DNA from: Methylobacterium radiotolerans JCM 2831
GTDB taxonomy: Bacteria; Pseudomonadota; Alphaproteobacteria; Rhizobiales; Beijerinckiaceae
Direction of reading: 5' to 3'
NCBI RefSeq assembly: GCF_000019725.1
Contig: NC_010510.1
Span: 1 to 64,000 of the forward strand
Length of the DNA: 64,000 nt
The notes under the pieces were generated by a model. It had not been told where the DNA came from. It did not search any database and saw only the letters and a list, made by a program, of their open reading frames with translations. Position numbers and translations under genes: made by a program. Below, in pieces: positions 16,543-26,083 of this stretch. Positions within the stretch are counted from its first letter, which is position 1; each line of letters starts with the position of its first letter.

Positions 16543-18886
16543 TCATGCCGCCGGTCGCGACCGGCCGGCCGCCCCCGCGAGGTTGCGCTCGATGACGGCG
16601 CGCAGATGGGCGCGGTCGAAGGGCTTGCCGACGTGGTCATCGGCACCGGCCGCCCGGAGCGCCCGGACCTGCTCGGGCAGGACATGGGCCGTCATCGCGA
16701 TGATCGGCACCGCGCCGAGCGCACCGTCGAGGCCGCGGATCGAGCGCGTCGCCGCGATGCCGTCCATGACCGGCATCTCAACGTCCATCAGCACGAGATC
16801 GTAGGCCTGCGCCCGGACCAGGGCCACGGCCTCCTGGCCGTTGCAGGCGACGGAGACGCGATACCCCATCGCCTCCAGAACCATCTGGGCGATCTCGCGG
16901 TTGATCGCCCCGTCCTCGACGAGGAGCAGGTGCGCGCGCTGCGCCCCGTCCGCCGCGGCCGCGTGCGGCGGAGCCGCCAGGATCGACCGTTCGAGCGCCG
17001 GGGCGTCCGTCGCCGCGCGCGGGAGGACCACGTCGAACCAGAAGGTCGAGCCCGCGCCGTCGCGGCTGTCCAGCCCCATGGTGCCGCCCATCGTCTCGAT
17101 CAGGCCCTTGGCGATCGCGAGCCCCAGTCCCGTACCGCCGAAGCGCCGGGTCGTGGAGCTGTCGGCCTGGGCGAAGCGGGTGAAGAGCCGCGCCTGCGCG
17201 TCGACCGGGATCCCGATCCCGGTGTCGCGGACGGCGACCCGCAGAGCGACGCCATCCGGGCTCGGCGTCTGCGTGAGCGCGACCGTCACGGAGCCGCGCT
17301 GCGTGAACTTGACCGCGTTGTTGACGAGGTTCAGCAGCACCTGCCTCAGCCGCGTCTTGTCCCCGATGAGGGGCTGATCCGTGCCCGCGTCGCTGTCCCA
17401 GCGCAGGTCGAGGCCCTTGCGCTCGGCGGTTCCGGCGACGAGGGCCACGGTCTCCTCCACGAGCGCGCGCGGCGAGAACGGCGCAGCCTCCAGCGCGACG
17501 CCATCCGCCTCGATGCGCGCGTAGTCGAGGATGTCGTTGACCACCGTCGTCAGGACCTCGCATCCGACCCGCATCTGGTCGACGCAGCGCTGCTGGCTCG
17601 GGGTCAGGGTGGGGTCGTCGCGGAGCAGGTCACCGAAGCCCACGATGGCGTTCAGCGGGGTGCGAACCTCGTGGCTCATCGTGGCCAGGAAGTCGCTCTT
17701 GGCCCGCTCACCGGCCTCGGCACGCGCCTGTGCCGCTTCGGCCCGGTCGCAGGCATCGGCGAGTTCCGCGGTCCGGTCGGACACGCGACGCTCGAGATCG
17801 ACATTGGCGAGTGCCAGGGCTTGGTCGCGTTCACCCAGGCGCGCCAGCAGCGAGGTCAGCGCGTCCGTCAGCTCGGCGATCTCCCGGTAGCCGCGCGGCT
17901 TCGGCAGGCGGGCATCGCCGGTGGACGTGTCGATGCCGCTGGCCGCCTTGGCCAGCGCGCGAAGCGGATGGGCGAGGCGCTCCGCCGCCGACCAGCCCAG
18001 CAGCGCGAACAGGAGCGTGAAGGCCACCCCGCCGAGCATCAGCCGGTTGATGATCGGATCGGAGATCGCCTTCGCCACCTCGACGGGCTGCCGCACCAGG
18101 ACCGTCCAGGGCAGAGTCGGCTGATCGATCGAGGGGCGGCCGCGGCTCGCGCCGGTGAAGTAGTCACCACCGTCGGGCCACGTTCCGCGCGCGCTCGCGA
18201 GTTCGGCGCCGGTCGTCAGCGCCGGCAGAGCGGGCAGGACGGCGTCGATGCGCCGGCCGGCCTGATCGCCGGGGCCGAGGATGACGGTGCCGTCGCCGGC
18301 GAGGATGAGCACCTCGACGCTCGGCTCGCGCCTCAGAGCCTTGGCGATGGCCGCCGACCACGCCGATCCGGTCTCCGGACGCGTCGCGGAGCGGCATCGC
18401 GACGTCGATGAAGCGCCAGGGCTCCCCGTAGGGGAGCGCCGGCAGGCGTCTCGCGAGGAGCTTCGCGTCGTGGACGTCGATGACGGCCGGGGCCTCGATG
18501 CCCCTCTGGAACCACGGGCGCGCGGCCACGCTCTCCCCCTCCAGCATGCCGCCGGTACTGGCCACGACGGTGCCGGACCGGTCCGCGAAACCGATCCAGG
18601 CATAGGCGGGGAAACTCTCGCGCAGGGCATCGACCCACGCGCGCTGCGCTTCGGGCCTCGTGGCGTTCGTCCGGGCGACCGCCGACAGCACGGCCATGTC
18701 GCCGAGCCGCTCGGCGATGTTGGCGTCGATGATCTGGCGCAGATGCTCCGCGAGTTCGGCGATGTGCGCCTCGGCGCGGATCTGCACGCGCGCGGCGACG
18801 AATTGCGAGACCAGGGTCGTGGCGGCGGCCGTCAGGAGCAGCGCTCCGGCGGCGAAGACGAGGGCGAGGAGGGTGCGCAGCCGCAT
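16543..18886 (-). pseudogene. Hybrid sensor histidine kinase, frameshifted in the sensor domain
   Basis: Reading from the ATG at 18886, residues 1-175 encode TM1 (7-29) and a dCache-type periplasmic sensor ending AMPLRDASGDRIGVV. Near 18350-18362 the frame breaks, and the protein resumes one frame over at AIAKALRREPSVEVLILAG. It then continues with TM2 (MLGGVAFTLLFALLGWSA), HAMP, HisKA (FLATMSHEVRTPLNAIVGF), HATPase (NLVNNAVKF, DTGIGI, GGTGLGLAI) and a receiver with phospho-Asp in LVLMDVEMPVMDG and Lys in GKPFD. About six residues usually present between GV(V/L)G and the next helix are missing, fitting a small out-of-frame deletion. All kinase motifs survive, so decay is recent or the break is an assembly error. 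Confidence 0.8.
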
Positions 18887-19103
18887 GATGCATCGGGCCC
18901 GGGACGCCCGATCGTCGCACGCGGGCGGTTAATGCGAGGCTGTTGAGGTCCGGACAATCCGGATTGCCGAACGGAAACAGCGCTCTCGATCCCGCAGGAG
19001 AACCGCCGAATAGAGATCGATACATCGAAGGTCGGTCTGCGGATCCGTATCGACGTGTCGGCGGCCTCGGCGGCTGCCAGATCCGGGGCGCGGACGGCGT
19101 GAC
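18887..19103. other. Intergenic spacer between two frameshifted genes
   Basis: This 217-bp gap follows the reductase-like gene's stop and precedes the kinase start, both on the minus strand. It is the likely kinase promoter region. No other feature is seen. Confidence 0.4.
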
Positions 19104-20721
19104 TCAGGTCCGGATGTGCTCCCACACCTTCGAGATGACGACCGAGCCCTCGCCGACCGAGGCCGCGACGCGCTTGACGGAGCCGGCCCGCACATCGCCG
19201 ACCGCGAAGATGCCGGGATGCGACGTCGCGTAGGGAGACTGGGCGCCGATCGCGTCTCCCGTCAGGACGAACCCGTGGCTATCGAGGTCGACGAGCCCGG
19301 ACAGCCAGCCCGTATTGGGCGCGGCGCCGACCATGACGAACACGGCACAGGTCGGGACCTCGCGCGTCGTTCGATCGGCGAGGGTGCGGATCGTGACCGC
19401 CTCGAGGTGGGTGTCGCCGTGCAGGGCCGTGAGTTCGGCGCCGTACTCGATGGTGATCGACGGCTCCGCTTCCAGCCGGCTCGACAGGTAGCTCGACATG
19501 GAGGTCGCGAGCGACGGCCCGCGCACGAGCAGGCGCACGTGCCGGGCGGATCGGCTGAGATACATCGCCGCCTGCCCCGCCGAGTTGCCGCCGCCGACGA
19601 TGATCGCCTCGGCATTCCTGCAGTAGCGGGCCTCGATCTCGGTCGCCGCGTAGTAGATGCCGGCCCCCTCGAACGACTCCAGGCGCGGGATCGGCAGTCT
19701 CCGGTACTGAACGCCGGTCGCGACGACCACGGCCTGACCGCGGACCCGCCGACCGTTGTCGAAGGTCGCGCAGAAGGCGCCGTCCGCGAGCCGCTCCAGC
19801 TTCGCAACGCGCCGCGGCATCGCGAACCGCGTGCCGAATTTCATCGCCTGGACCTCCCCGCGCCAGACGAGATCGGCACCCGAGATGCCGGTCGGGAATC
19901 CCATGTAGTTCTCGATCCGGCTCGAGGTGCCGGCCTGACCGCCGATCGCCACGTCCTCGATCACCAGCGCGCGGAGCCCCTCCGCGCCGGCGTAGACGCC
20001 GGCGGCCACCCCGGCCGGGCCACCGCCCACGATCAGGACGTCGAAGGCCTCGTCGTCCACGAGGCTGTAGTCCAGGCCGAGCAGCCGCGCGACCTTGGCG
20101 GGGGTCGGATCGGCCACGACGACGCCCCGACCGAAGATGACGGCCGGCCGCTCGGCCGCGATCGCGCAGCTCTCGGCCACGCTCGCCGCCTCCGGGCTGC
20201 CCCAGCGGATAGGACCTGTAGGGAAGGCGGTTGCGGCTCGCGAACTCCGCGATCCGCCGCACGCTCCGGTCCCCGTCCTCGCCGATGAGCACCAGCGTGC
20301 CGTCATGCGAGTCGAGCTGCCGCCGTCGCCGTGCGGCGAGGACCGTGATGATGATGTCCGACATCTCCGGGATCTCGGACATCAGGCGCAGCATCGCCGG
20401 ACGCGGCACCTCGGTGACGGCGGTATCGGCGCTCGCCCGCATCGGCATCGACCAGACGCCGCCGTTCAGGAACGAGATCTCGCCCATGAACTGGGTCGGC
20501 CCGAGCGTCGAGGGCAGATGCCGCTCGTCGGTGAACGGGTCGACCACTTCGATCTCGCCGGCCTCGACATAGTAGAAGCGGTCGGCCAGGTCGCCGGCGC
20601 GCACCAGGAAGGTGCCGGCCGGGTAATGCTTCACGACCCCGAGGCCCCGAAGCGCCGCGACATGCGATGCGGCGAGCGGGATGCGCTGCATCTCCCCCAG
20701 GTCACGACCGATCGATTCCAT
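19104..20721 (-). pseudogene. cNMP-binding / thioredoxin reductase-like fusion with 1-nt frameshift
   Basis: The ATG at 20721 opens a cyclic-nucleotide-binding domain (residues 10-135: KHYPAGTFLVRAGDLADRFYYVEAGEIEV, FMGEISFLN). After RLPYRSYPLG the frame breaks at a run of four C (20200-20203). Removing one base joins it to SPEAASVAESCAIAAERPAV and a complete FAD oxidoreductase: IVGGGPAGVAAGVYA, GGQAGTSSRIENYMGFP, VATGVQYRRLPIP, IVGGGNSAGQAAMYL, FAVGDVRAGSVKRVAASVGEG. The canonical CxxC of thioredoxin reductase is replaced by a YYAATEIEARYC segment, as I recall for this fusion subfamily, so it should not reduce thioredoxin in the classical way. A single-base homopolymer change makes assembly error a serious alternative. 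Confidence 0.82.
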
Positions 20722-21021
20722 GGATCGTCCCCATCGCGAGTCGCGCGCGGCGGCGCAGCATCGATGGCCGGGCCGCGGGAGGCAAGATCCGCGTCCTCGC
20801 GTCCGCCGGCACCGCGGACCGGGGCCTATCCCTGCAATGATCGACGTCGCGGGTGCGCGCTCCTGGACCGGCGCGGCCGCAGAGTCGGCCGGCGCGGATC
20901 TCTCCGGATTGCGACGCGCGCGGATCAGTGTTCGCGCGCGTGTGCCGGAGCACGGCCGACGATCTTGGGCCGTGAGAATTTACCGGCACGTCGAGAGATC
21001 AATATTCCCGTAGAGGCTCCC
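20722..21021. other. Spacer between divergent genes
   Basis: The 300-bp region separates the reductase-like gene (minus) from a 68-aa ORF (plus) and should hold promoters for both. The part next to the ORF (20975-21012: gagaatttac ... gatcaatattcccgt) is AT-richer, consistent with a promoter there. Confidence 0.4.
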
Positions 21022-21228
21022 ATGGCTGATGCTGCGATCCGCGAGACGATACGCCTCGACGAAGGCGACGTGATCGTCCTGCTCCCCGGCAACCTGTCTC
21101 CGACGAGCATCGGCCTGCTCCAGGCCAAGCTCGACGGCCTGGCCGCGGACCTGAACGCGCGCTGCCTGGAGGACAGTCGCGCTTCCCTGTCGGGACTGGC
21201 CGGGCTCGCCGCCTTCCTCGCTAACTGA
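21022..21228 (+). CDS. Small hypothetical protein, 68 aa
   Basis: The product begins MADAAIRETIRLDEGDVIVL, reads LPGNLSPTSIGLLQAKLDGL in the middle and has an Ala/Leu-rich helical end. A short beta-rich start followed by helices suggests a compact soluble protein. The family is not recognised. The ATG is preceded by TAGAGGCTCCC as a passable ribosome site and by an AT-rich stretch. It converges on the receiver gene (19-bp gap). Confidence 0.55.
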   Translation: MADAAIRETIRLDEGDVIVLLPGNLSPTSIGLLQAKLDGLAADLNARCLEDSRASLSGLAGLAAFLAN

Positions 21229-21247
21229 GGTGGCGCCGACGGCGCAC

Positions 21248-21616
21248 TCAGTGCAGGTGCAGGGCCTTGAGCGCCTGCCGCACCCGTTTCTCCCCGCAGG
21301 GCTTGGCGATGAAATGGGCCTCCTCGGGCAGCAGCGTCGCCTCGCGCGGATCGCAGCCCGAGCAGACGATGATGCGGGTCTCCGGCCAGCGTGCCCGGAC
21401 GGCGTGCGCCAGATCGCAGCCGTCCATGGCGCCGGGCATGTTGATGTCGGTGTAGAGCAGGACGGCCCCGTCGTAAGCCTCCAGATGCTGGAGCGCGCCG
21501 TGGGCATGTTCCGCCTCCAGCACCTCGAATCCCAGCGTCGTCAGCATGTCGGCTGCGACGCGGCGGCTGAACTCTTCGTCCTCGGCGAGGACGGCGATGG
21601 GGCGAGGTCCTGACAT
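21248..21616 (-). CDS. Single-domain response regulator (CheY-like receiver)
   Basis: A 122-residue stand-alone receiver. The acidic pair is Glu12-Asp13 (AEDEEFSRRVAADML), the phospho-acceptor Asp57 lies in TDINMPGAMDG, the switch residue is Ser86 in CSG, and the conserved Lys105 is in IAKPC. No output domain is present, so it acts by protein contact or as a phosphate sink. The DINMPGxMDG motif is typical of receivers working with HWE/HisKA_2 kinases; one such kinase is encoded at 23900-26083. Direct partnership is inference, as the genes are 2.3 kb apart and on opposite strands. Confidence 0.9.
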   Translation of the reverse strand: MSGPRPIAVLAEDEEFSRRVAADMLTTLGFEVLEAEHAHGALQHLEAYDGAVLLYTDINMPGAMDGCDLAHAVRARWPETRIIVCSGCDPREATLLPEEAHFIAKPCGEKRVRQALKALHLH

Positions 21617-22370
21617 ACATCAGAAACTGCACCGACGGGCGCCTGTTTCAGCGTTGCCGCAGATTTTCAGACCGGCGCGGCCGGACGGTGGGCACGCGGG
21701 ACGGGCGCGCTCGGAACGGGCGAGGCCCGGTAAGTGCGGGTCGTCGTCCGGGATCGGAGCGCGCCGTCCGGACGCCGTCGCGGCGCGTGAGCGCTCACCC
21801 GGAACGCGGCGCGTCGCGAGTGGAGGAATGACCGGCGCGGAGCCCGACCACACCCTGTTCGACCGGGTCCCGGTCCGCCGGACCGGACCGCGGGACGGCC
21901 GGTCGCGGCTCCTCGCGATCGCATCCCGCGACCGATGCGACGGGCCCGGCGCCACCGGCGGGGCGGGCCGTCCGCCGCCCACCGCGTCGGCTCAGCGCTC
22001 CGACCGCGCGGCTCCGGCGGAACGCCGCGCTCCGAGATCCGGCCAATCGTCGCCGCGGTCGGTCCGGCCCTGGAGCGCTGTCGGCGAGATCAGAAATGGA
22101 TGAGACGAGGCTTCTCTCCCGAAGAGTCGAGCACGCATCTCCGCTGTTGCATCGGTTCCTCCCAGTGGATGCGTCGTGCTTCCTGCCGCCTGCGCGCCCG
22201 CGGAGATTCCAGGACTGAAATCCAGGTTATTCCGCCGGATCCGTTGTCGGACGAGGCGTCTCAGCCCGCGTAGAGACGGCCGTATCCTGTAGGGCGAAAC
22301 CTGACTTATGATGGTTGCAACGGTTTGCTAAGGTTGATGGTTACTGCTCGCGAAAAGCGTGGAGAGCTCG
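21617..22370. other. Gene-sparse interval
   Basis: No recognisable family is encoded over 754 bp. A 40-codon frame (start 22096, MDETRLLSRRVEHASPLL) exists near 22.1 kb, but has nothing to support it. The end (22290-22350) is AT-richer (cctgacttatgatggttgcaa) and probably holds the promoter for the next small ORF. Confidence 0.4.
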
Positions 22371-22517
22371 ATGTACGCCTCGGTTCTGGGTGATCCGGAG
22401 ATATCGGTTGAGCCTCCGGATGTCGGTCCGACGCCTGAGGCCCTCATCCTCCGCGAGCACATCCGCCGGATCCTGCGCAAGCTTCCGCGCCCCGCGGCCA
22501 GTGCTCAGTACAGCTGA
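22371..22517 (+). CDS. Small ORF, 48 aa, helical C-terminus
   Basis: An ATG preceded by GTGGAGAGC opens a 48-codon frame: an acidic/Pro-rich first half (MYASVLGDPEISVEPPDVG) and a basic helix (ALILREHIRRILRKLPRP). The sharp charge partition and good ribosome site suggest a real small protein; no family is known to me. Its last 13 nt overlap tail-to-tail with the DUF6894-like gene on the other strand. Confidence 0.45.
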   Translation: MYASVLGDPEISVEPPDVGPTPEALILREHIRRILRKLPRPAASAQYS

Positions 22518-22723
22518 AGGGAGCGGAGCACGACGCCGTCGGCGGTGTGGATCTCCACGCACCAGCGTTCGTCAGGATCGGGCAATTCGCCCCGCGCGTG
22601 CATCTCGGCGATCAGCTGCGTCGCCTCGGCCACGGCGACCTCGATCGAGCTTGCCAGCACGCCCTCCTCGTCCTCGATGACCTCGCTCGGTCCCCTCAGG
22701 CGGAAATGGTACCGTTCTACCAT
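22505..22723 (-). CDS. DUF6894-like small protein, 72 aa
   Basis: The product MVERYHFRLRGPSEVIEDEE ... VAVAEATQLIAEMHARGELP ... CVEIHTADGVVLRSLQLY follows the DUF6894 layout: a first strand ending in F-x-L, an 'xDEEG' turn, one helix, then two strands with an 'xVxIxxxDGxVLxSL' ending. The function of the family is unknown; such genes are common and multicopy in Methylobacterium and Bradyrhizobium. The ATG at 22723 is chosen because the fold begins immediately; upstream extension is dissimilar. Confidence 0.8.
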   Translation of the reverse strand: MVERYHFRLRGPSEVIEDEEGVLASSIEVAVAEATQLIAEMHARGELPDPDERWCVEIHTADGVVLRSLQLY

Positions 22724-22993
22724 GTCGCTCCTGCTCACACCGTCGGCACAGCACTCCGACAACGCGAGGGTAACATCGAATGGTCGGATAAAGCCAAGCT
22801 GGCATGCCAAGTCGGCGCCGGCCGGGGCGGAGTCCGTCCGAGCCGGCACGTGTTCCTGCCTGTGATCTGCGGGGATGTCGGGGGCAAGCCCGGGGCTGGC
22901 CGACGCAGGTTGTTGCGCCGGTCAAGCTCTTAACGCGGCTGGCCTTTTTCAGGCGCATGGTGCGGGCATGTCCCAAAGCCCGACGAGCCCGCC

Positions 22994-23191
22994 ATGCATT
23001 TCGAGATCCGCGCGACCGACACCCGTCTGTGGACCTGGGTGCTCCTCGATGCGACGCAGATGCCGGTCCTGACATCGGACCGGACCTTCCCTTCCGAGGC
23101 GCAGGCCTCGGCGGCCGCGCTGGCGTTCGCCAAACTCGTGACGCGGGCCGGCAGGACCCTGACCGCAGCGCCGCCGGGCGGCCTGCTCTGA
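22994..23191 (+). CDS. Small hypothetical protein, 65 aa
   Basis: The product MHFEIRATDTRLWTWVLLDA ... SEAQASAAALAFAKLVTRAG reads as two beta strands with a Trp pair (LWTWVLL), then a long Ala-rich helix. This compact beta-beta-alpha design is familiar from uncharacterised short proteins of Methylobacterium, so I believe it is expressed, but no function is known. It starts 270 bp downstream of the divergent DUF6894-like gene. Confidence 0.6.
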   Translation: MHFEIRATDTRLWTWVLLDATQMPVLTSDRTFPSEAQASAAALAFAKLVTRAGRTLTAAPPGGLL

Positions 23192-23224
23192 GGCGAATGC
23201 TGTTCCCCGGCGCGATCAGGGTCG

Positions 23225-23590
23225 ATCGGTGACGCCTGACGCAACCCTGCAGCGCCATGTCGCGGCGCGACGATCGCCGCGTCACGCGGCGGGTCGAGGG
23301 ACCGCAGCTCGAAGTTCGCGATGAGAACGTCCTGCTTCTCCTCGAGATGGTACGTGACGGGGTGGGCCACGAAGGTGCCGAGACGGATCGTCGGCCCGCC
23401 GGACGCCGTCGCCGGCGCCGCGTCGGCCCGCGCCAGCAACGTCCCCACGCGCTCCGGACGGTGTCTGACAGCAGATCCTGCTTGCTGCGGGATATGATCG
23501 TCGAGCGAGGCCGCCTGGATCCCGGCCTCGGCGGAAAGCCCAGGGTCATCGCCGCGTAGCCGGACGATAGACCAGCCGGGACATGGTCAT
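23225..23590 (-). pseudogene. TetR/AcrR-family regulator remnant
   Basis: Pieces of a TetR regulator lie in successive frames of the minus strand. The helix 1-2 region SSGYAAMTL is near 23580. The recognition-helix region AEAGIQAASLDDHI and SKQDLLSDTVRSAW lies around 23460-23530 and matches the family pattern 'aGiqaaSLY.HI.SKqdLL'. The effector-domain start TLLARADAAPATASGGPTIR, LGTFVAHPVTYHLEEKQDVL, IANFELRSLDPPR runs from about 23445 to 23260. At least two frame changes separate these blocks and no start or C-terminal half remains. Confidence 0.7.
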
Positions 23591-23899
23591 ACGCGGCGGC
23601 GAGCGTGTCCATCCGCGCGAGATCGCGGAGGTCGTCTTCCGGCATCCGCGGATCCAGGATGTCCGTCTTCGGGGTCCCCGACTCGATATTCGGGGCGGAG
23701 CTGTGCGCCTGGATCAGGCTGCGCGACGGTGAGACCTCGTCGGAGCAGGCGGTGCGCGCGTCCTGACGATCGCCCGGATCCCGCGCATGCTGCCGCCGGT
23801 CGGCGACGTGATGGATTCGACCTCCGGTGGAGCGCGGTCGTTGCTGCGAGCGCCGCGAGCGGACATGCTGGCGCGCGACATCATCGAGGCGGCGTATCA
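23591..23899. other. Spacer upstream of HWE kinase
   Basis: No protein family is recognised on either strand in this 309-bp stretch, which separates the TetR remnant from the GTG start of the kinase. It may still contain the lost N-terminal part of the TetR gene. Confidence 0.35.
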
Positions 23900-26083
23900 G
23901 TGTCGGCATGGCCACAGGGCGGCGGCGAGATGGCCGCGCGCATCCGCGACTTCGCTTGGGAGCGGACCCCGCTGGGGCCGTCCGCCCGCTGGCCGGAGCG
24001 CCTCAAGGTGATGGTCGAGCAGGTGCTCGCCAGCCCGCTGGTCGCGTCCCTCGTCTGCGGGCCCGAGCGCCTCCTGATCTACAACGATGCCGCCGCCCGG
24101 CTCTACGGCGCCCGGCACCCGGAGGGCCTCGGCCGGCCGCTCGCGCGCACGTTCCCGGAGGGGTGGGGGACGGTGGCGGCCTTCTACGCGCGCGCCTTCG
24201 CGGGCGAGGCCGTACAGGTGGCCGGTCAACCGCTGGACACCCGCGGCGCCGGCGCCGCGGAGGACGTCTTCGACGCGCTCCTGGTGCCGGTGCGCGACGC
24301 CGACGGGCAGGTGATGGCCGTCCACATGACCGGCTTCGAGATCGGTGAGCGGCTGCGCACCGAGGCCAAGTTGCGGATGAGCGAGGCCCGGTACCGCCAC
24401 CTCTTCGACGCCATCGACGAGGGCTTCTGCACCATCGAGGTCCTGGTCGACGCGGCCGGGCAGGCGGTCGACTACCGATTCCTGTCCGTGAACGCGGCCT
24501 TCGAGCAGCAGACCGGGCTCAGCGACGCGGTCGGCCGGACGGTCCGGGCGCTGGCGCCCGACCTCGAGCGACACTGGTTCGAGACCTACGGCCGGATCGT
24601 GCGCACCGGCAAAGCCGAGCGCTTCGAGGACCGCGCCGACGCGCTCGGGCGCTGGTACGAGGTCTACGCCTTCCCGATCGGGGCGCCGGAACGGCGGCAG
24701 GTCGGGGTGCTGTTCAAGGACATCCTCCAGCGCAAGCGCGCCGAAGACCGGCTGCGCGCGAGCGAGGAGCGGTTCCGCGCCCTCGTCACCGCCAGTTCGG
24801 ACGTCATCTACCGCATGAGCCCGGACTGGAGCGAGCTGCGCGTCCTGGAGGGCCGCGGCTTCCTGGTCGATACCGTCACCCCGAACGACGACTGGCTGAG
24901 CGCCTACATCGACCCGGCCGACCAGCCGCGCCTGCGCGAGGCGATCCAGCGGGCGATCCGATCCAAGACGATGTTCGAGCTGGAGCATCCCGTCCGGCAG
25001 GCGGACGGGAGCCTGGGCTGGGCGCTGTCCCGGGCCGTGCCGCTGCTCGACGATGACGGCGAGATCCGCGAATGGTTCGGCGCAGCCAGCGACGTGACCG
25101 CGCGCAAGCGGGCGGAGGACGACCTGCGCGCGAGCGAGGAGCGGTTCCGCGGGCTGGTCGAGGGGTTCGGTCAGTTCAGCTGGGAGGCCTCGGCCGAGGG
25201 CCTCATCGAGGCCGACAGTCCGGGCTGGCGCGCGTTCACCGGGCAGCGTCTGGACGAGTGGCTCGGGCGCGGCTGGGTCCACGCGATCCACGCCGACGAC
25301 CGGGCGCTCACGGAAGCGAAGTGGCGGCAGGCGGTCGCGACGCGGACGGCGGTCGATCACGAGTACCGCCTGTGGCACGCCCCGAGCGCGTCGTGGCGGT
25401 GGTCGAACGTCCGCGCGGTGCCGATCACGAACCCGGACGGGTCGATCCGCAAGTGGTCGGGCGTGAACATCGACGTCACGGATCACCACAGATTGCTGGC
25501 GCGGCAGGAGGTGCTGATCAACGAGCTGCAGCACCGCACGCGCAACCTGCTCGGTGTCGTGAGTGCCGTGGCTGGCAGGACGCTGCGGGAGGGCAGCCCG
25601 GTCGAGGCGTTCGAGGCGCGGCTGCAGGCGCTCAGCCGCGCGCAGGGCCTGCTCAGCCAGTACGGCAGCGACACGGTCGAGGTGGGCGCACTGGTGCGGG
25701 CCGAGCTGGCCGCCTACGTCGACGGCGCGGCCGGGCGCATGACCGTCGCCGGCCCCGAGGTGCATTTGAGCGCGCGGCAGGTGCAGAACTTCGCCCTGGC
25801 CGTCCACGAACTGACCACGAACGCGGTCAAGCACGGGGCGCTCAAGACCGGGATCGGCCATCTCAGCGTCACCTGGGAGATCGTGCGCGACCGGCGCGAG
25901 CGCCGCCGACTGGCCCTGAGCTGGATCGAGACCGGCCTGCCCGAGCAGCGGGCGCGCGTGACCCGTCGCGGCTACGGGACCGAGCTGATCCAGGAAGCGC
26001 TGGCCTACGCCCTGGGTGCCAAGGTCGATTACGCGCTCGACCGCGACGGCGTGCGCTGCCGCATCGAGATGCCCGTGTCTTAG
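23900..26083 (+). CDS. Multi-PAS sensor histidine kinase, HWE family
   Basis: A 727-residue soluble kinase with no TM segment. The N-terminal GAF/PAS-like module starts SAWPQGGGEMAARIRDFAW and TPLGPSARWPERL, a hallmark of HWE kinases. Three further PAS modules follow, each entered by an ASEERFR(A/G)LV-type linker. The catalytic core has the H-box NELQHRTRNLLGVV (His near 545), N-box HELTTNAVKHGAL and WIETGLP/GYGTELI, typical of HWE rather than HisKA kinases. It probably senses light, redox or a small ligand through the PAS set and phosphorylates a separate receiver. The GTG at 23900 is chosen because the conserved N-terminus begins there and GAGGCGG precedes it; an ATG at 23930 would cut it. 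Confidence 0.92.
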   Translation: MSAWPQGGGEMAARIRDFAWERTPLGPSARWPERLKVMVEQVLASPLVASLVCGPERLLIYNDAAARLYGARHPEGLGRPLARTFPEGWGTVAAFYARAFAGEAVQVAGQPLDTRGAGAAEDVFDALLVPVRDADGQVMAVHMTGFEIGERLRTEAKLRMSEARYRHLFDAIDEGFCTIEVLVDAAGQAVDYRFLSVNAAFEQQTGLSDAVGRTVRALAPDLERHWFETYGRIVRTGKAERFEDRADALGRWYEVYAFPIGAPERRQVGVLFKDILQRKRAEDRLRASEERFRALVTASSDVIYRMSPDWSELRVLEGRGFLVDTVTPNDDWLSAYIDPADQPRLREAIQRAIRSKTMFELEHPVRQADGSLGWALSRAVPLLDDDGEIREWFGAASDVTARKRAEDDLRASEERFRGLVEGFGQFSWEASAEGLIEADSPGWRAFTGQRLDEWLGRGWVHAIHADDRALTEAKWRQAVATRTAVDHEYRLWHAPSASWRWSNVRAVPITNPDGSIRKWSGVNIDVTDHHRLLARQEVLINELQHRTRNLLGVVSAVAGRTLREGSPVEAFEARLQALSRAQGLLSQYGSDTVEVGALVRAELAAYVDGAAGRMTVAGPEVHLSARQVQNFALAVHELTTNAVKHGALKTGIGHLSVTWEIVRDRRERRRLALSWIETGLPEQRARVTRRGYGTELIQEALAYALGAKVDYALDRDGVRCRIEMPVS

